Made by a program: the position numbers and the translations under genes. The notes below the pieces were generated by a model, which made no database searches, was not told the origin of the DNA, and saw only the letters and a program-made list of their open reading frames with translations. From contig WOGZ01000013.1 of assembly GCA_009733775.1 (NCBI GenBank), positions 186,001 through 250,000 on the forward strand: DNA of 64,000 nt, in the 5' to 3' direction. This DNA is from Alectoria sarmentosa. Lineage: Eukaryota > Ascomycota > Lecanoromycetes > Lecanorales > Parmeliaceae. This document shows positions 23,830 through 35,726 of the stretch, in pieces (position 1 is the stretch's first letter; each line of letters opens with the position of its first letter).

Positions 23830-23842
23830 ATGTATATATAAG
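23830..23842 (-). promoter_or_regulatory. TATA-like element of gene 22451-23691
   Basis: The minus strand reads CTTATATATACATAA about 145 bp upstream of the chosen ATG. It is the only TATA-like run in this leader. Confidence 0.35.
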
Positions 23843-24488
23843 CGTGGGAGGAATGTTGGAGGGTCGGAGGGTGCGAGACAGTGGACCTGTGTTGAAGGAG
23901 GTCTAGAGGTGCTTGACAACGAGGACGCAATAATTTGGAGTAGAAGAGGTGATTGGGACAATTGCTCAGAACTGTCCAAACGAGATTATCGAGAATGTGT
24001 TATGAGACTGCGATTGAGAACGTAAAAGGGTTGTCGTCGTTGTCGCTGCTCTTGTTGTGACTTCATGGATTCGATGCAGAAGTAGACGCCACCGTCGCAC
24101 CGGTGGAAAATGTATCGGTAGTTTGGTAAAGGCGCTGACAATCTGGTTAAGCGGCTGCCTGATCAGCATGTTGAGATTTGTGAGAGGATGGTTAATTGAT
24201 TTTCTATGAAATGATATGTAGGCTACTTATACCATGTGAAGCCTGTGGCAAAAGGACGCTAGTGCCTTGACCCGTCTATAATTTGCCACTATGAGTGCTG
24301 CAGCATTCTGCAACACAGCAACACCACACACATTCATGTCCTCTGCCACATCTCTCTACGGCTCTTCCAAGGCTCCGTAGCTATCATTTGCACAACAGTC
24401 AACGGCCGCCAGCCCCAACTTCATTCCAGCCCAACCTCAATGAGATTCTTCAACACACCACTTTGAGACCCCTCCTCCGCTGTTTACG

Positions 24489-25020
24489 ATGGCTACCCCA
24501 TCCTCTACTGCCTCGACTGTGCGCCGGGCCGACAATACCATTCTCATTAGGTCAATCACGTTGACCCTCGGTAGCCATAAGACATCTGCACAGCAGGAAG
24601 AGTCCTCCGCCGTGGAAGACGTGGCCCACAAAATGGCACATACATCGCACCACTCGCATAGTAGCAACGTCAACCCTGCTTCTACGACCCCATGCAAGGA
24701 CAATACCTTACATGATCCTAACCATGCGGACCATCAAGGGCCACGTTCAAGCTTATCAGGCCGTCAAATTTCTCCGGTCATTTACACCGAATACCTCTTC
24801 GAAGACCTCAAGATTGGTTCCATTCAGCACAGCAAAGACATGCTGAAGAGATACGAAAAATTGGGTTTCACAATCACTCGAAGGGATATAGACCGCCACT
24901 AGCGGAAGCAGGTTACATGAGAGAAAAACGAATCTTCCCTCATGAAGAACTTCCTTTAGGAGCAGGGAACGGCTTCTAATTTCCTTACTAAAGAATATGC
25001 TCAATGATGATCTTGTTTGG
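24489..25020 (+). pseudogene. Two-domain family member B, broken N-domain
   Basis: An ATG at 24489 opens a serine/histidine-rich leader, then the family N-domain: RQISPVIYTEYLFEDLKIG, a helix (SKDMLKRYEKLGFTITRRD) and DIDRH-stop. Relatives read D-I-x2-Y-W here, so the TAG at 24900-24902 stands where TGG is expected (G to A). The frame continues RKQVT and meets a second stop, TGA at 24918-24920. A one-base frame change is then needed to reach the L-x-E-Q exon end near 24955-24967, where the expected GT donor reads GG. A following segment after a CAG at about 25022 contains SFWRA, like the F-W start of exon 2 in relatives. I call it a pseudogene. Confidence 0.6.
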
Positions 25021-25980
25021 CAGCTCAAGAGCAAGCTTCCAAAGAGCTTCTGGAGAGCACGTTGCCCTTACAGCATGGATGCCCCGGCCAACTAATTTGA
25101 ACACAGTTCTGAGTCAACAGTCAAAGCGAATGCAAGTGTGCCTTACGATTCATAGCACCAATCTTCCATGAACCTCGATGGGCTTATCACAGCAACAGCG
25201 AAACCAACAAGCAAGGCAGCAAGGAATAGATCCCGCAGGCAAATAATGAGGGATTCAAGAGCCAAGGTGAGGAAAACTTGATGCGCTTTGCTACTGTGTC
25301 TAACCAGACTAGCCTAACAAGAACTTCAGGGTGACACTTTCATGGACACGACCGACGCGCTTCCACAAGACGCGGCACAAGTAGAGGAGGCAATGGAGCA
25401 GGTCATGGACCGTATTTAAATCATAGATAGAAACTCACAGGATATGGGCGATGAGTTCTTGGTAGAGCGTAAGCTGGTAGCTGGGCCAAAAGGAAAGGAA
25501 CCAAAGATCCTGAACGCCCACATCAAGATAGAGAGATTGACACCTTCGAGGAAGCAACAGCCGAGTGAGTGCCTTAAGGTGCTCTTCAAGTGCGACCAAA
25601 TGATCCACTGGGAATTGCCAGGTTTCCCAGCCCGCCCACGCCTTCCTACTGCGTCCTTTGTTCATCTTGTTTATATTAGAAGCGACAATGATCAGAAAAT
25701 GATGAATTGTGATTAGACCATGTTTTCAAAGCGATCTTAGAGGATGCGTTGATATCATCAGGGAATTGTATTTTATCTATGAAGAGGTCGGTACAGAATG
25801 CCAATCAGAAGACCACACTCAGCTTCACAAAGCTCAATGATTGATGCAATGCTTCTACAGTGACAAATCAAGCTTACTGATGAAAATGAGAGATGTTCGT
25901 TGAGGTTTACGTTGGGGAACGTGAAGCTGCCAATGAAAGGGAAAAGACGTTGAAGGAATGTGGTTGAAAAAGAGGCCTGC
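25021..25980. other. Decayed downstream part of member B, no intact gene
   Basis: Short frames such as MDTTDALPQDAAQVEEAMEQ (about 25340-25400) read like acidic, helical protein but stop quickly. I cannot assign them. The rest has no visible feature until the palindromes. Confidence 0.3.
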
Positions 25981-26382
25981 TGCCAAGACAGCGGCCGCTG
26001 TCTTGGCAGAAATTGCTTATCAATAATAACGCTAAGCCTGATTGAGGCTTTTTGTCAAAATTTGGCCCCCAAGACATCCCAGTCACCTCGTATTCCGAAA
26101 CACCTAATTTCGTTATTGTATATACCATTGGTCCCAGAGACATCTTGAATAATTAATTCATCCATTCTGAATATTTCAACACTTTTGAGTCGTCAACATT
26201 GGATTCCGACGCCAAGACAGCGGTCGCTGTCTTGGCAAAGATGTACGTACTAACTATAACGCTAAGCCGATTTGAGGTTTTTGGGACGTCAACATTGGAT
26301 TCCGACGCCAAGACAGCGGTCGCTGTCTTGGCATGCTTTTCAGCATTCTTGTCACACCCCTCGCTGAATCCTCTTTTCACAT
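25981..26382. repeat. Cluster of three palindromic repeats
   Basis: A perfect 28-bp palindrome at 25981-26008 (left arm TGCCAAGACAGCGG) and two near-identical copies, at 26211-26236 and 26307-26332 (26 bp, arms GCCAAGACAGCG around a GT centre). Copies 2 and 3 lie in a unit repeated at 96-bp spacing that also carries CGTCAACATTGGATTCCGAC. The flanks of copies 1 and 2 share AACGCTAAGCC followed by a GAGGCTTTTTG-like block. No gene in the stretch; the short frames simply read through the repeats. Confidence 0.8.
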
Positions 26383-26605
26383 CTGGTGGCCGGTATAGTA
26401 CCTAAAAAGTCCGTGACATGGATTCTCACCACGTTGAGCGTGTCAGGAGCCATAATCTTGTTTGCAAGCTCGTGTACTTCGTTCCGTAATTATCGCTATC
26501 ATGCATCTCTTCATTGCTCGGGTTCTGAGGATGGAGGGGAAGATCAAAGGCTGTCGAGGAGAAGCTCGAATACCTAAAGAATCATCATTTAGCCATCGCC
26601 CAGGT

Positions 26606-27359
26606 TGAATAATCTCTCAGAGTACCAACTTCGCTTAGATCTAATTTCAACTAGATCATCGTATGAACCCCAAAGCTCTTTCAACGTTGACTCTATGTCG
26701 GGCAAAGGCTGCTTGAGCATCTGCTTGCACAACTCGTCGAATGAGAGCATTTGGAATTCTCCATTAATATTTGGATCAGTTCCTGCATGATCAACGTCTT
26801 AAAATCTTGGATCAGCAAGTTACAAGAGTCGTTACGTCAGGTACAACTTGCTTTACTTGGATCAAGGGGTCCGTGAGCCTCTCGATGCGCTTGTTGAGGA
26901 CCACAATTTGCTCTTCAAGATCGCGAGCCTTTCGCTTGTCCTCCAGATTGGCGCGATCAGTCTGTCCCGAGACAATCGGTGCCGAAAAAATCCTAAAAGA
27001 CTGAGATCCAATACCTACCCCAGCAGCTGCTGCCGTACGAACCCTTCAGGACGTCCCTGTTTCACCAAAAGCCGCCAACAGAGCTCGATCCCTTTGGGCT
27101 CCAAATGCCGTCCCATCGCATCGTGTTTCTCACTCGTGTCTTTGGCGTATCGGGGGAAGCCACACTGAAAACCCTCGAACTCGTATGCTGTGTAGATGAC
27201 CGGCGAGATGTGCTCGAGCAGTGTCGAACCTGAATCCAAGCGTAGAGTCTCACTTGCGGCGCTTGGCCGATGACCGTCGAGCTTGTTGAGGACGTCCGTC
27301 ATGCCGATTGTCTCCCCTTTGGTGTCGCCGACTTTCGGGATGCGGAGAGAAAAGGCCAT
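26606..27359 (-). pseudogene. Two-domain family member C, coiled-coil type, one nonsense codon
   Basis: Exon 1 from an ATG at 27359 (MAFSLRIPKVG, like MSFSFRMPRG of member D) carries the N-domain: HISPVIYTAYEFEGFQ, then a helix and IELCWRLLV. It ends RQQLLG-TAG at 27015-27017 exactly where relatives have L-x-E-Q before a GT donor, and GTATTGG does follow, so CAG has become TAG. Exon 2 (26961-26857) is a coiled coil (NLEDKRKARDLEEQIVVLN). A later segment in another phase (about 26770-26606) reads GEFQMLSFDELCKQMLKQ and LKELWGSYDDLVEI, a second-domain-like block. The nonsense codon and the phase break suggest a recent pseudogene. Confidence 0.58.
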
Positions 27360-28050
27360 TGTATGATAGAAGGCGCGAAGTGAAAGTTGTTGGTAGTTGT
27401 CGAATGGGAAAGAGATGAGCTGTCTCGGCACGTGATGATGCTGACATGGTGTGTGTTGACACTGGTGCTCCAATCGCGGCTTTTCCGCTCGGCGATATTT
27501 TTGCTACATAAATACAAATAGGGTTTTTGGCCTTCCAGCTTGTTTGATCACTCCAATTCCCTTCCCCCATTTTCGCTAATCGAAGTATAGTCTATCTTAC
27601 ATGAGCGGTCTTCGTCACCTGCAACAAGAACTTCTGTGCCTTCTCATGAGCAAGTTGAGTTTGGAAACAGTATAAACACTCGAGATACTTCATCTCGAGC
27701 ACGATGAGTCTAGTCCATGGCAATTTGAACACTCCGAGGTCTTAAAGGTTGCACTCGCTTGAAAAGCTGAGATTCTACCTTGGTTTAAGATTGCTGGCAT
27801 TATTTCATCGCATGTGAGGGAGCTTGTTGAAGATCACTGACGACATTCCAACGCATGCCTGGTTCCTGGGCCTTCTGGTCATAAAATTTTCTTTGCTGTA
27901 TTGCTACAGAGATAGAAGGATATTTGTAGTGGAGCAACTTGATTTCCACTTCTAGCTAGGTATTCTGTTTTGGAAGACACAAAGAATTACCAAATTTAGG
28001 AAGCGAAACTCTAGAAGGCGCATATATTTCAGTGGGGCCTTGGGGCTCCG
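27360..28050. other. Intergenic region
   Basis: No gene recognised upstream of member C; short frames only. Confidence 0.45.
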
Positions 28051-28065
28051 TGTCGTCTAAGGTAT

Positions 28066-28985
28066 TATGAAAGACATATGGGCTCTAAAAGGGTATTTAC
28101 GCTCTTGACTCGCCTTCACTCTAATTTTTAGCTCAGAGATCATTGACGAGTACCCTGACCTCTCCTCAAACGCCAACAGCGCCTCCAGATAGGCGATCTG
28201 GTTTTTGGCATCTTCCAAATCATCATGCAAATCATCAGACGTCTGGCTGGCCTTCTTAACTGGCCCTTTCAAACGCTCCAACGACCCTATGCCTTCTACT
28301 TAGTCTTTGCAAGCGCAGCGGCTTTTTCCTCGGCCTTCGGCATTCACGACGGTACCGTTGCCTCATGGAGATCCCGTAGTCAAGTGACCTTCTCCACCTC
28401 GAGTTTCCTATTCTTGTTCTCCGATGTCCCTATCATCATCCTCGCCTCTTTCAGCTCGCGCGAAGCCTCTGCTATCTCCAACCTGAGATCGGAAACCTGT
28501 TTCTTCGTCTCATGGAGACTGTTTTTGTAACGATTCCTTCTCCACTTCAAGGTCTCCACAGCTAGCCGCCCTGTATGCTTGATATCCTTGATCGAGTGGT
28601 CGATGCCTTATACGGTGGTTTCGTCCTCGTCATCCGATGCAGGACTAATAAGTTTCATAGAGGCCATGCTTGAGAGAGCAGAGAAAGGGTCAGCATCTGA
28701 CAGCTCCGTGCTGATGACTGAGGTCATAGGTAGAGGCTTGATGGTGGAGGAGGGTGGCGTAGAAGTGTGGGACGACCGTTTAGGTTTGAGAATGGACTTG
28801 CCCGGCGTGGTAAGGTTGGAGCCCGATTTCGGTCGTGGAAATGGTACTACCTGGTCATTAGAGTGGGGTTATAAGTAGATGGATTTAGTGTGTGGGCTTA
28901 CAAAGGAACGGATCGTCAGTATTCACACTCCCTGTCTGTGGCTTTTGACGCCTCTTTGTCACCTTTGTCGCTTCAAACTGGTGTG
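28066..28985 (-). pseudogene. Degraded coiled-coil gene with five nonsense codons
   Basis: A splice-joined frame reads through FEATKVTKRRQKPQTGS, a 54-nt intron, then TTPGKSILKPKRSSHTS, an acidic patch (SDDEDETTV) and a long coiled coil (LRLEIAEASRELKEARMM). The same frame is cut at 28608-28610 (TAA), 28380-28382 and 28344-28346 (TGA), 28296-28298 and 28287-28289 (TAG). Each fits CAA, CGA or CAG changed by one C to T. After a frame change it continues DDLEDAKNQIAYLEALLAF. Coding-like sequence further upstream (29100-29500, for example KERLCEVVEYVFHA and QRQESKKKEERKILGD) may be its 5' part. Perhaps a relative of the coiled-coil members C and D; original function unknown. Confidence 0.45.
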
Positions 28986-29776
28986 ATATAAATATGTACT
29001 CAAGCTGCTGGTTTGGCTTCCCGTACCCGCCATGTGGCCTTACCACCATAAAAGATCAGAATGCTGTTATCTCTCTTTCAAAGCCAACAGCACGCATCGA
29101 CGCGGCTTTCCAACTCGGCGCAACTAGCCCCGACCGAGGACAGAAGCGGTACTGTATTTCCAAGGATCGCTCCTTCGCCTGTCCCCCAGGATCTTTCTCT
29201 CCTCTTTCTTCTTACTCTCTTGTCGTTGTTTCCATGCAGCAGAGTCGACTACGCTCGCTTCGTAGTTGTTCTCGGCCAAGACCTGCATGATGGACTCTGG
29301 ACGATTGTTAGCTTTTCCTCGTGCTTCTCCATCTCGATCGAGTCTAGCATTACGAAGAGGGTGGGAGAGTTGCTAGAAGCGGCGTGGAATACATATTCCA
29401 CGACTTCGCAAAGCCTCTCTTTGCTGAAGTCCTGTTTCTACCAAGACAGGCGCCCGCTGGGGGTTAGTTGGTGTCGTGGGATCGTTGCGTCAAAGACCGC
29501 GTTGGATGGTCGCATATGAGACGGTAGTTGAATAGCTAAGCTATCCATTGGCGTCCGCCGCCCGACTTCCAACTGCTAGGGGACGTCGCCTGGATTAGGG
29601 GGGCTGTGCCTTGGGATCGCGCAAGCGCAGTGTCATTCGTTGTCTGACCCAATCCTCCAGATTGGACGACTGTTGCTGGTATATACAACTGCTAAAACTG
29701 ATGGTTAGATCTTTATACCGTTTTCAAGAAGTAGGTAAATTACCTGTGTCGTCGAGGACCACACATTGGTGATGTC

Positions 29777-30562
29777 TTAACCTTGAGCAGCCTTGGGGCT
29801 AGCCTACTATTGTTAGCTTTCGATCTTTCTAGTACTGATGATTGGGCATATTGTAGATGCCTTACCTTTGTCGTTGACAGTAAAATATCAGAGCCATCTG
29901 AAGCTTTCAGATATTTGCTAGCTTATGCTGATAATCTAGCCTGTTTTGCTTGGTTCAGACCGTCCCATGACAATTTATAGGTATGTTGTAGGTACCAACC
30001 TGTGCCTTGGCCAATGGAACATCAGAATCATCCGAGATTTCCTCGATCTCGGAGCGTTTTCGCTTTTCCGGTCGAGTAACATCTGCAACAAAACTTGAGA
30101 TATTCATGAATGTCCGTAGTTTTCCCCTGCACCAAAGTTGAGCAAATGAATTGGCTTTCTTCGACAGAGAACATCTGGAGAACCTACTTCAGCCTTCTTG
30201 TCCTCAGTCCAGTCAAACTCACAACCATACACTGCGGATAGAATAGCGTCCCACAGGTCGCGTAACACAAAAGGGTCAAGATTCTTGGCAGGATTCGCGG
30301 TCAGGATCTTGCGCACCACGCCAAGATACGACATCCTATTCAGACGTTCGGTGCAGAATTTCAAAGGCAAGTGACATGTATCAGCATCGTGGCGAATGGA
30401 TGCTCCATGCGCTCTCGCTCCGTGAGGTTCCATTTGATTTGGCAAACTTGGTTCACTCTGCTTCACCCGCTTCTGCTCATGCAACGGTCACTTTCGGAGC
30501 ACGCTAGACCTACTCCTGTCTGAAAGTTCGAGAGCCACGTGCATTTCCCAAAAGCGCTTCAT
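29777..30562 (-). pseudogene. Two-domain family member F, N-domain lost
   Basis: The frame begins at MKRFWEMHVALEL (ATG 30562), which matches the F-W start of exon 2 in relatives; upstream is promoter-like AT-rich DNA, not an N-domain. A TGA at 30488-30490 interrupts the frame. The second domain is well kept: RLNRMSYLGVVRKILTANPA, then LRDLWDAILSAVYGCEF and the phase-0 intron near 30187. The next exon reads VTRPEKRKRSEIEEISDDSD, like the KKRKHSEVEE exon of member G, and the gene ends with ASPKAAQG and a TAA at 29777-29779. An N-truncated product from the ATG of MEPHGARAHG is possible, so it may not be fully dead. Confidence 0.5.
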
Positions 30563-31288
30563 TAGAACACAGTCGAGGTGACAATCTGTCGTGACACCAT
30601 GGGAGAGAGAAGGCGGTATATATTGTTTTATATTTAAAGAAATAGATTTCTTTGGATTATAGAGGCCAAAACGAAGGCCTCTTGTGTGGGGAAGTATAGC
30701 TGCAAAAGACCTCTGCTTGATGGAAGGAAGAAAGAAAATGAGAATGAGGGAGGGCTGGGGGGGTTTAAAAACACAGACGTGCTGGTAATTCACTTGAGAG
30801 TCTGCAAAGAATCACGGCTGCGGTGAATCATGTTCATAGATGCAGACAGTGATAAGGACGAGATCTGATAACGGATCTTCAATGAGGATGCACTGAGTGA
30901 CTATGAGGATTTTGAAGGATCATTTTAAGTTCTGCACGTGAGGATTGAACACATCTTTGCTCAACGGTCAGGCTTAATATTAAATATTTATCCACGAAAG
31001 TTGACTTCGTTCACGTCTCGTTATCGTTACTTGTTCCTTTTCAAGAAGATTTGAAACACTTTTCACCTTCACCGCGCCTCTCAACTTCATTTCAAGTATT
31101 CACCAATCAAGATTTATATGATCATACCTGCTTGGCTGAACCTCCTTCACCATCACCCATCTGATCGTAGTTGTCGTGATCACGAGGGCGAAGTGGAAGG
31201 TTAGACAATGCCAGACGACCCGAGTGGTACCCTAGATATACAGCAAGCGATCAATCCACCGTTCTTTGACCGTGACACCCTCAAATCA
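30563..31288. other. Intergenic AT-rich region
   Basis: Between the 5' end of member F and the 3' end of member D. TATA-like runs occur near 30615-30640; no gene seen. Confidence 0.4.
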
Positions 31289-32153
31289 CTAACTTCTTTT
31301 GTCTGTACGGAGATCACTCTCTCTCATAAAAGAAGGCTGACGGCCCCTATTCTCACCTCCATCTCCACCTGCGCTCTCACTCCTCTTCCTCTTTTGGAGC
31401 TGTTCCGATCCCGGCCCATAAGCCTTCATTTGCCGCAGACGGTCAGTGGCGTCACTGAAATTGCCATTCTGATTCCCTGTGTCAGTAAAGTGATAGACCT
31501 GTAGCGCATAGGACAGGCAAAGCTACCTCGGTCGACTCTGCAGGCTTTTTGTTCAAGCGCGCGAGATCGTTGTTCAGAAGCTCCACCTGCTTGTTCAGCT
31601 CCGCAACTTTCTTGTTCAAGGCTTGCAGCGCCTTCCTGTCTCTCTCGTCGCGCTTCGATTTGGGATCCCAGAAAATCTGTATGTCATAGCGATCCATCTG
31701 TCATGTACCGATCAATTCTCATACCATGCCGAGGAATTTCAACAGTATTTGTACCTGTTCTATCAATATACGCCGTAGAGGGTGCCCATCAGGGTATTCT
31801 CGTCGAACCTGAATCGCCCAGTAGAGAGCGATGTCTCCTTCCTTCAATTCTGTTCCCTTCTCTTGATGCTTTTCGACCATCTCTTTGGTGTACTGAAGAT
31901 ACCCGAACTTGAGGTCCTCAAAGTGGTACTTCGTGTAAATGACGGGGAAGATGTGGCTTTCAAGTAGGCCTGATCGGGGATCGGGGTGACGGTCGCAATC
32001 GCCGGCGCTGGAGAGATCATCGTTGGCGGTGCGTACGGCTGCTTCGTTGGCCGAGCCCGACGCAGGGTGAATCGTTTCTTGGGAGATGTCGTCCGTAGTT
32101 GGAGGCTCTGAGGGTGATGCAGAGCCACGAGGCATGCGGAAGGAGAACGACAT
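31289..32153 (-). CDS. Two-domain family member D: N-domain plus coiled coil, apparently intact
   Basis: Three exons (32153-31755, 31676-31527, 31468-31289) give 242 residues. Exon 1 has a disordered leader (MSFSFRMPRGSASPSEPP) and a clear N-domain at about residues 68-133: SHIFPVIYTKYHFEDLKFG, a helix (TKEMVEKHQEKGTELK), DIALYWAIQV and the exon end ILIEQ. Exon 2 starts IFWDPKSKRDERDRK and is a leucine-zipper-like coiled coil (ALNKKVAELNKQVELLNNDL). Exon 3 begins NGNFSDATDRLRQMK and has an NLS-like LQKRKRSES. It lacks a clear second domain. The acceptor of exon 3 (AATCAG at about 31470) was chosen to keep frame; the nearer CACAG would break it. Probably nuclear; function unknown. Confidence 0.6.
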
Positions 32154-32936
32154 TGCGATGTTGACTTTGCTGTTGGAAGCGAAAGGAGGATGAAGGATCG
32201 AATATTGTAGTCTGCTCGTTCGCGTCGGCAGGGATTATTGGATTCGAATTTCCGGAGAGGGTGTTGAGAGAGCGTGCGGGCGTTGTCGCTGTGTTTACGA
32301 TGGTCTGGAGCCGCGCAGTAGATGGATGAGTATGACTGGATCCTTTTGAAAGGTGCGTACACGACGGAATGGAATGTATCGATGCACACGGGATACTAGT
32401 TGTTGTTGAGAGGAAACGCAACCCAATTTTCTGGGCTAAAAATCGCGCGCTTGACGTTCAAGAAGTGTTGATGACGGCCCTACCATCTACCTTTGCCGAC
32501 TCTATGGACGGCGAATGTCTTTCTAAAATGGCCTCAATACCGTATATTGCTCAATAGTACTGGTCTAGCTTCTCTCACACAATTCAAGAACGCGATTCCC
32601 CATGTTGATCAGCTCTAGCCTTGCTTGCCATCCGCAAAAGACTTTCCCTCTTCCTTCGGTTGATAGATCTTCACAATCCCGCTCCAACCACCATTTATAA
32701 TCTCGCTATCGTAGACCCTAACCTCCAGTCCTAGAGATGGCACCATGTCCCTGCTTTCTCGACCTCGATACTGCGGGCTCCCTAGACCCTCGTTCAACAA
32801 TCCTAGAGGACATTATTCTTTCAACCAGGAACACATTGCCCCGTGGCCTTAGCCTATTCTCAGACCATGGTCCCGGGGAAGAAAACCTGGCCTAGGAATC
32901 TGTGCTCGCAATTGTACAATCGAAAAGGCGTAGGGT
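32154..32936. other. Intergenic region between members D and G
   Basis: About 780 bp. Both neighbours lie on the minus strand, so this holds the D promoter and the G 3' UTR. No gene recognised. Confidence 0.45.
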
Positions 32937-34254
32937 TTATGGGAGAGGGAGGAGTGAAAGAAATCGGGTACGAGATGGAGGCTTCCCGGGCTTTGAGCCA
33001 GTCGCTGGAGCCGGCTCCAGGCCCGCGACATGCGCGGTCGTCTCAGCTAGCGGCTGCGAAGGGTCGGTGCTGGCCTGGTTTGGAGGCTGAAGTCCCACGA
33101 ATACCACTCTCGCGGGGGGTTGTATGATGCCAGAGTCCTTGTGCTGGTTGGAACGTTGTGGATTTAGCTCATCGGCTAGCTCTCCAGGCGGATGGTTCTT
33201 CTTTATCTGGACAGAGGCTATGGGTTTTAGGACGTTCGTGGGTACGGTACCCTGCTACCATTGGTCACGATAATCTAGTAAAATGGGGATATGGCTTACC
33301 GATATCATCGACGGCGGAGCGCTTGAGCTAATTGAAACTCCCACGACTGGGGTCGCTTCAAAGGGTACTTTGACCTATGATTGTTAGCATCTGAGACTGT
33401 TTCCCTCCGGATTGGTACTTGAGAATGGGAGTACCTTTTTGGTCGGTTGCGGGACTCCCGATGGGCCCGGACCTTCCTCGACCTCCGAGTGCTTCCGCTT
33501 TTTCGAATCGATCAGATTCTGAACATCCTGGCGGTAGGTAGACAAGTACTATAATAATTGTGAGCGACCAGCATCCATGACTGGAGGGTAACTTAAAGAG
33601 CCGACCTCAGTACTCTTGTTCTTCCGCCAACCATACTCGTAGTCGTAAATCTTTGTGACGATCGCTTCCCAGAGCTCTTGCAGTACGCGACGACTAAGGT
33701 CCTTTGTCGGATTTGCCTCCAATGTCTTGCCAACCAGCTCAAAGTACGAAATTCTATGTAGAGGCCGATTGATAATGTCAGGGACGATAACGTCTCCATG
33801 GGTGGCATGTGTCATAATGGCAGCATACTGATACTGCTTGCACTCAGCCGCCGTGCGATCACGAGTAATTGCGTGGAAGCCGGACTCTCTCTGCTCTGCG
33901 CGTTTCTTCTTGAAAGCTTCCTCGTCTGCTCGCTTTTCCCAGAACGCTTCAATGATTGGACACGATACCTAACGCACCATGAAATGTCAGATTGCTGCTT
34001 ATCCATCTGGTACATTGCGCAGAGTACCAATGGCGTACCTGCTCTAGGAGGAAGACGCGCATTGGATCGTCACTTTTGGAATATGTCTTCATTATCTGCT
34101 GTTCCCAGTGCCAATTCACCTCTTGACGCGTCACAGGTAGGCGTCGTGCCCCATTTCGATGGAGGAAGTCTTTCGAGAATTTGTAAATTGTACAGCCAAA
34201 CTTCTCGAATTGCTTTTTGCCGTACTGAATAATGACAAAACCGGGTTCGGGCAT
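32937..34254 (-). CDS. Two-domain family member G, intact full-length type
   Basis: Five exons (34254-34039, 33968-33606, 33527-33435, 33374-33300, 33251-32937), all joined in phase 0, give 353 residues. Exon 1 is the N-domain: GFVIIQYGKKQFEKFGCTI, a helix, EVNWHWEQQI and DDPMRVFLLEQ at the intron. Exon 2 opens VSCPIIEAFWEKRADEEAF, has a basic helix, then the second domain at about residues 155-190: RISYFELVGKTLEANPTKD and RRVLQELWEAIVTKIYDYEY. Exon 3 is an NLS-like charged segment (DSKKRKHSEVEEG). Exons 4-5 are proline/serine-rich and disordered. No stop, frameshift or bad splice site is seen, so this is the best reference member. Likely nuclear from composition; I recognise no known domain. 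Confidence 0.78.
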
Positions 34255-35726
34255 GTTGCTAACGGACCTTGAGATCTGTGATTTGAAGATACCGAAAATG
34301 ATGTTGTCAAACTCTTGAATCGCTTGCGAAATCTAGGTGTTGAAGTGTCGTGAAGCGCAATGGGAAACTGCTTGCCGCGCTTTACGCCATCATGAGAACG
34401 CGAAGCCGCGTAGATTTGAGTTAAACAGGACGTAAAGTCGTCACATCATCCCAGGACTTGTGTAGGTTGGGTGCGCAGATGGTAGTTGATGTCATCGACC
34501 TTGTCGGCGCAAGTATGTTCCTTTAGAAGAAGGGGTACTGGAATATAAAACCCTTCCGATAGCGTTAAGCCAGCTTGTACACTTAGTGATATGAAAGAGT
34601 AATTCGAACCATTACCCGTCGCTGGGTACTTCCATGGGGGCTTCGACCCGATGGCGTTAACACTCGCTGGCTCGTTATGCGCCAAAAAACTACTATTGTA
34701 GAATTATGCCTGGGGAAGAGGTTTTCAAATTACATAGGGGGGATTGTTGACCGGGTGCACCATCAAGCTTGCCTCAGTATGGTAGAATCTGGAAACATCG
34801 AGCCTCTCTTTATTGTTTGTTTTGATACATTCAAAATGTTTACTTCGGGGCTGGTGGCGCCATAGTGTTCAAAATGCTATATTGTGGCGAAATTGAGGCT
34901 CGAGAGCTCGTGGAGGCATGACATTTTTTCGCAAGACATAAGGGAACCATCAACGGACTTTGCTATCCCAAAGTGAAGCCTACTCTCTCGTATTGTATTT
35001 CGTATACCGGCGATATGATAAGGCTAGTGATAAGTCAAAAAGTCATGAACGGTACTTACAGAAGAAAGAATATATGCACGGAAAAGAAAAGAAAAGAAAA
35101 AAAAGAAAAAAAAACCCCATGCTACTCGAACTGTTGACCTTTTCAAGTAGGGAAAAAAAGTTGGATCGTGGTGGTCTGGGACAGGGAGAAGCTTTTTGGC
35201 TAACATCGATCTGCCTGAACTGACCAGAGAAGGGAGAGGCGCCGGTGTTACCCTAAGCCAACTTCGATCTTCGCTAATCTTATGTTCACTCAAGATTGGA
35301 AATTTTCCAAGTTTTTTCGGTTGAGCTAAACCACCGGTGATGAATAAATAGTGAGCGCTATAATTATTAATAAAGCAACACTAGCACGATAAATGCATGG
35401 TAGAAACCGCCAAGGTCAGGGCGCGAACATTTCGGCTTCTGTCAGCCATCGACTTGATCAGAACATACTTTTTATTCGCACCTTCGTCCATAGAAAACTT
35501 TCCAGTAATCTTTAACATTTAAGCGGCCAAACCTGAAGTGCACAGGGCGATCTCAATGTGCCAAGCTCCTTACAACACACAACACTTACATACTTTACCT
35601 TCGACCCGCAACCACTTAGTCCATCTAAGAATGCAACCTGACTTTAGGTCTACTGCAATCAAGTCCCGTTGAGCAAGATGCTTTGCCACTCATCTGCCAA
35701 TTTGTAGGAAGCCTTGAAGATCGCTA
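34255..35726. other. AT-rich intergenic region
   Basis: About 1.5 kb with an (AAAAG)n-type run at about 35083-35113 and no supported gene. Confidence 0.5.

Noticed and set aside
26153..26380. 75-codon frame with repeated AKTATAVLASESNVD
   Set aside because: The repeats come from the palindromic DNA units; the frame has no independent coding evidence.
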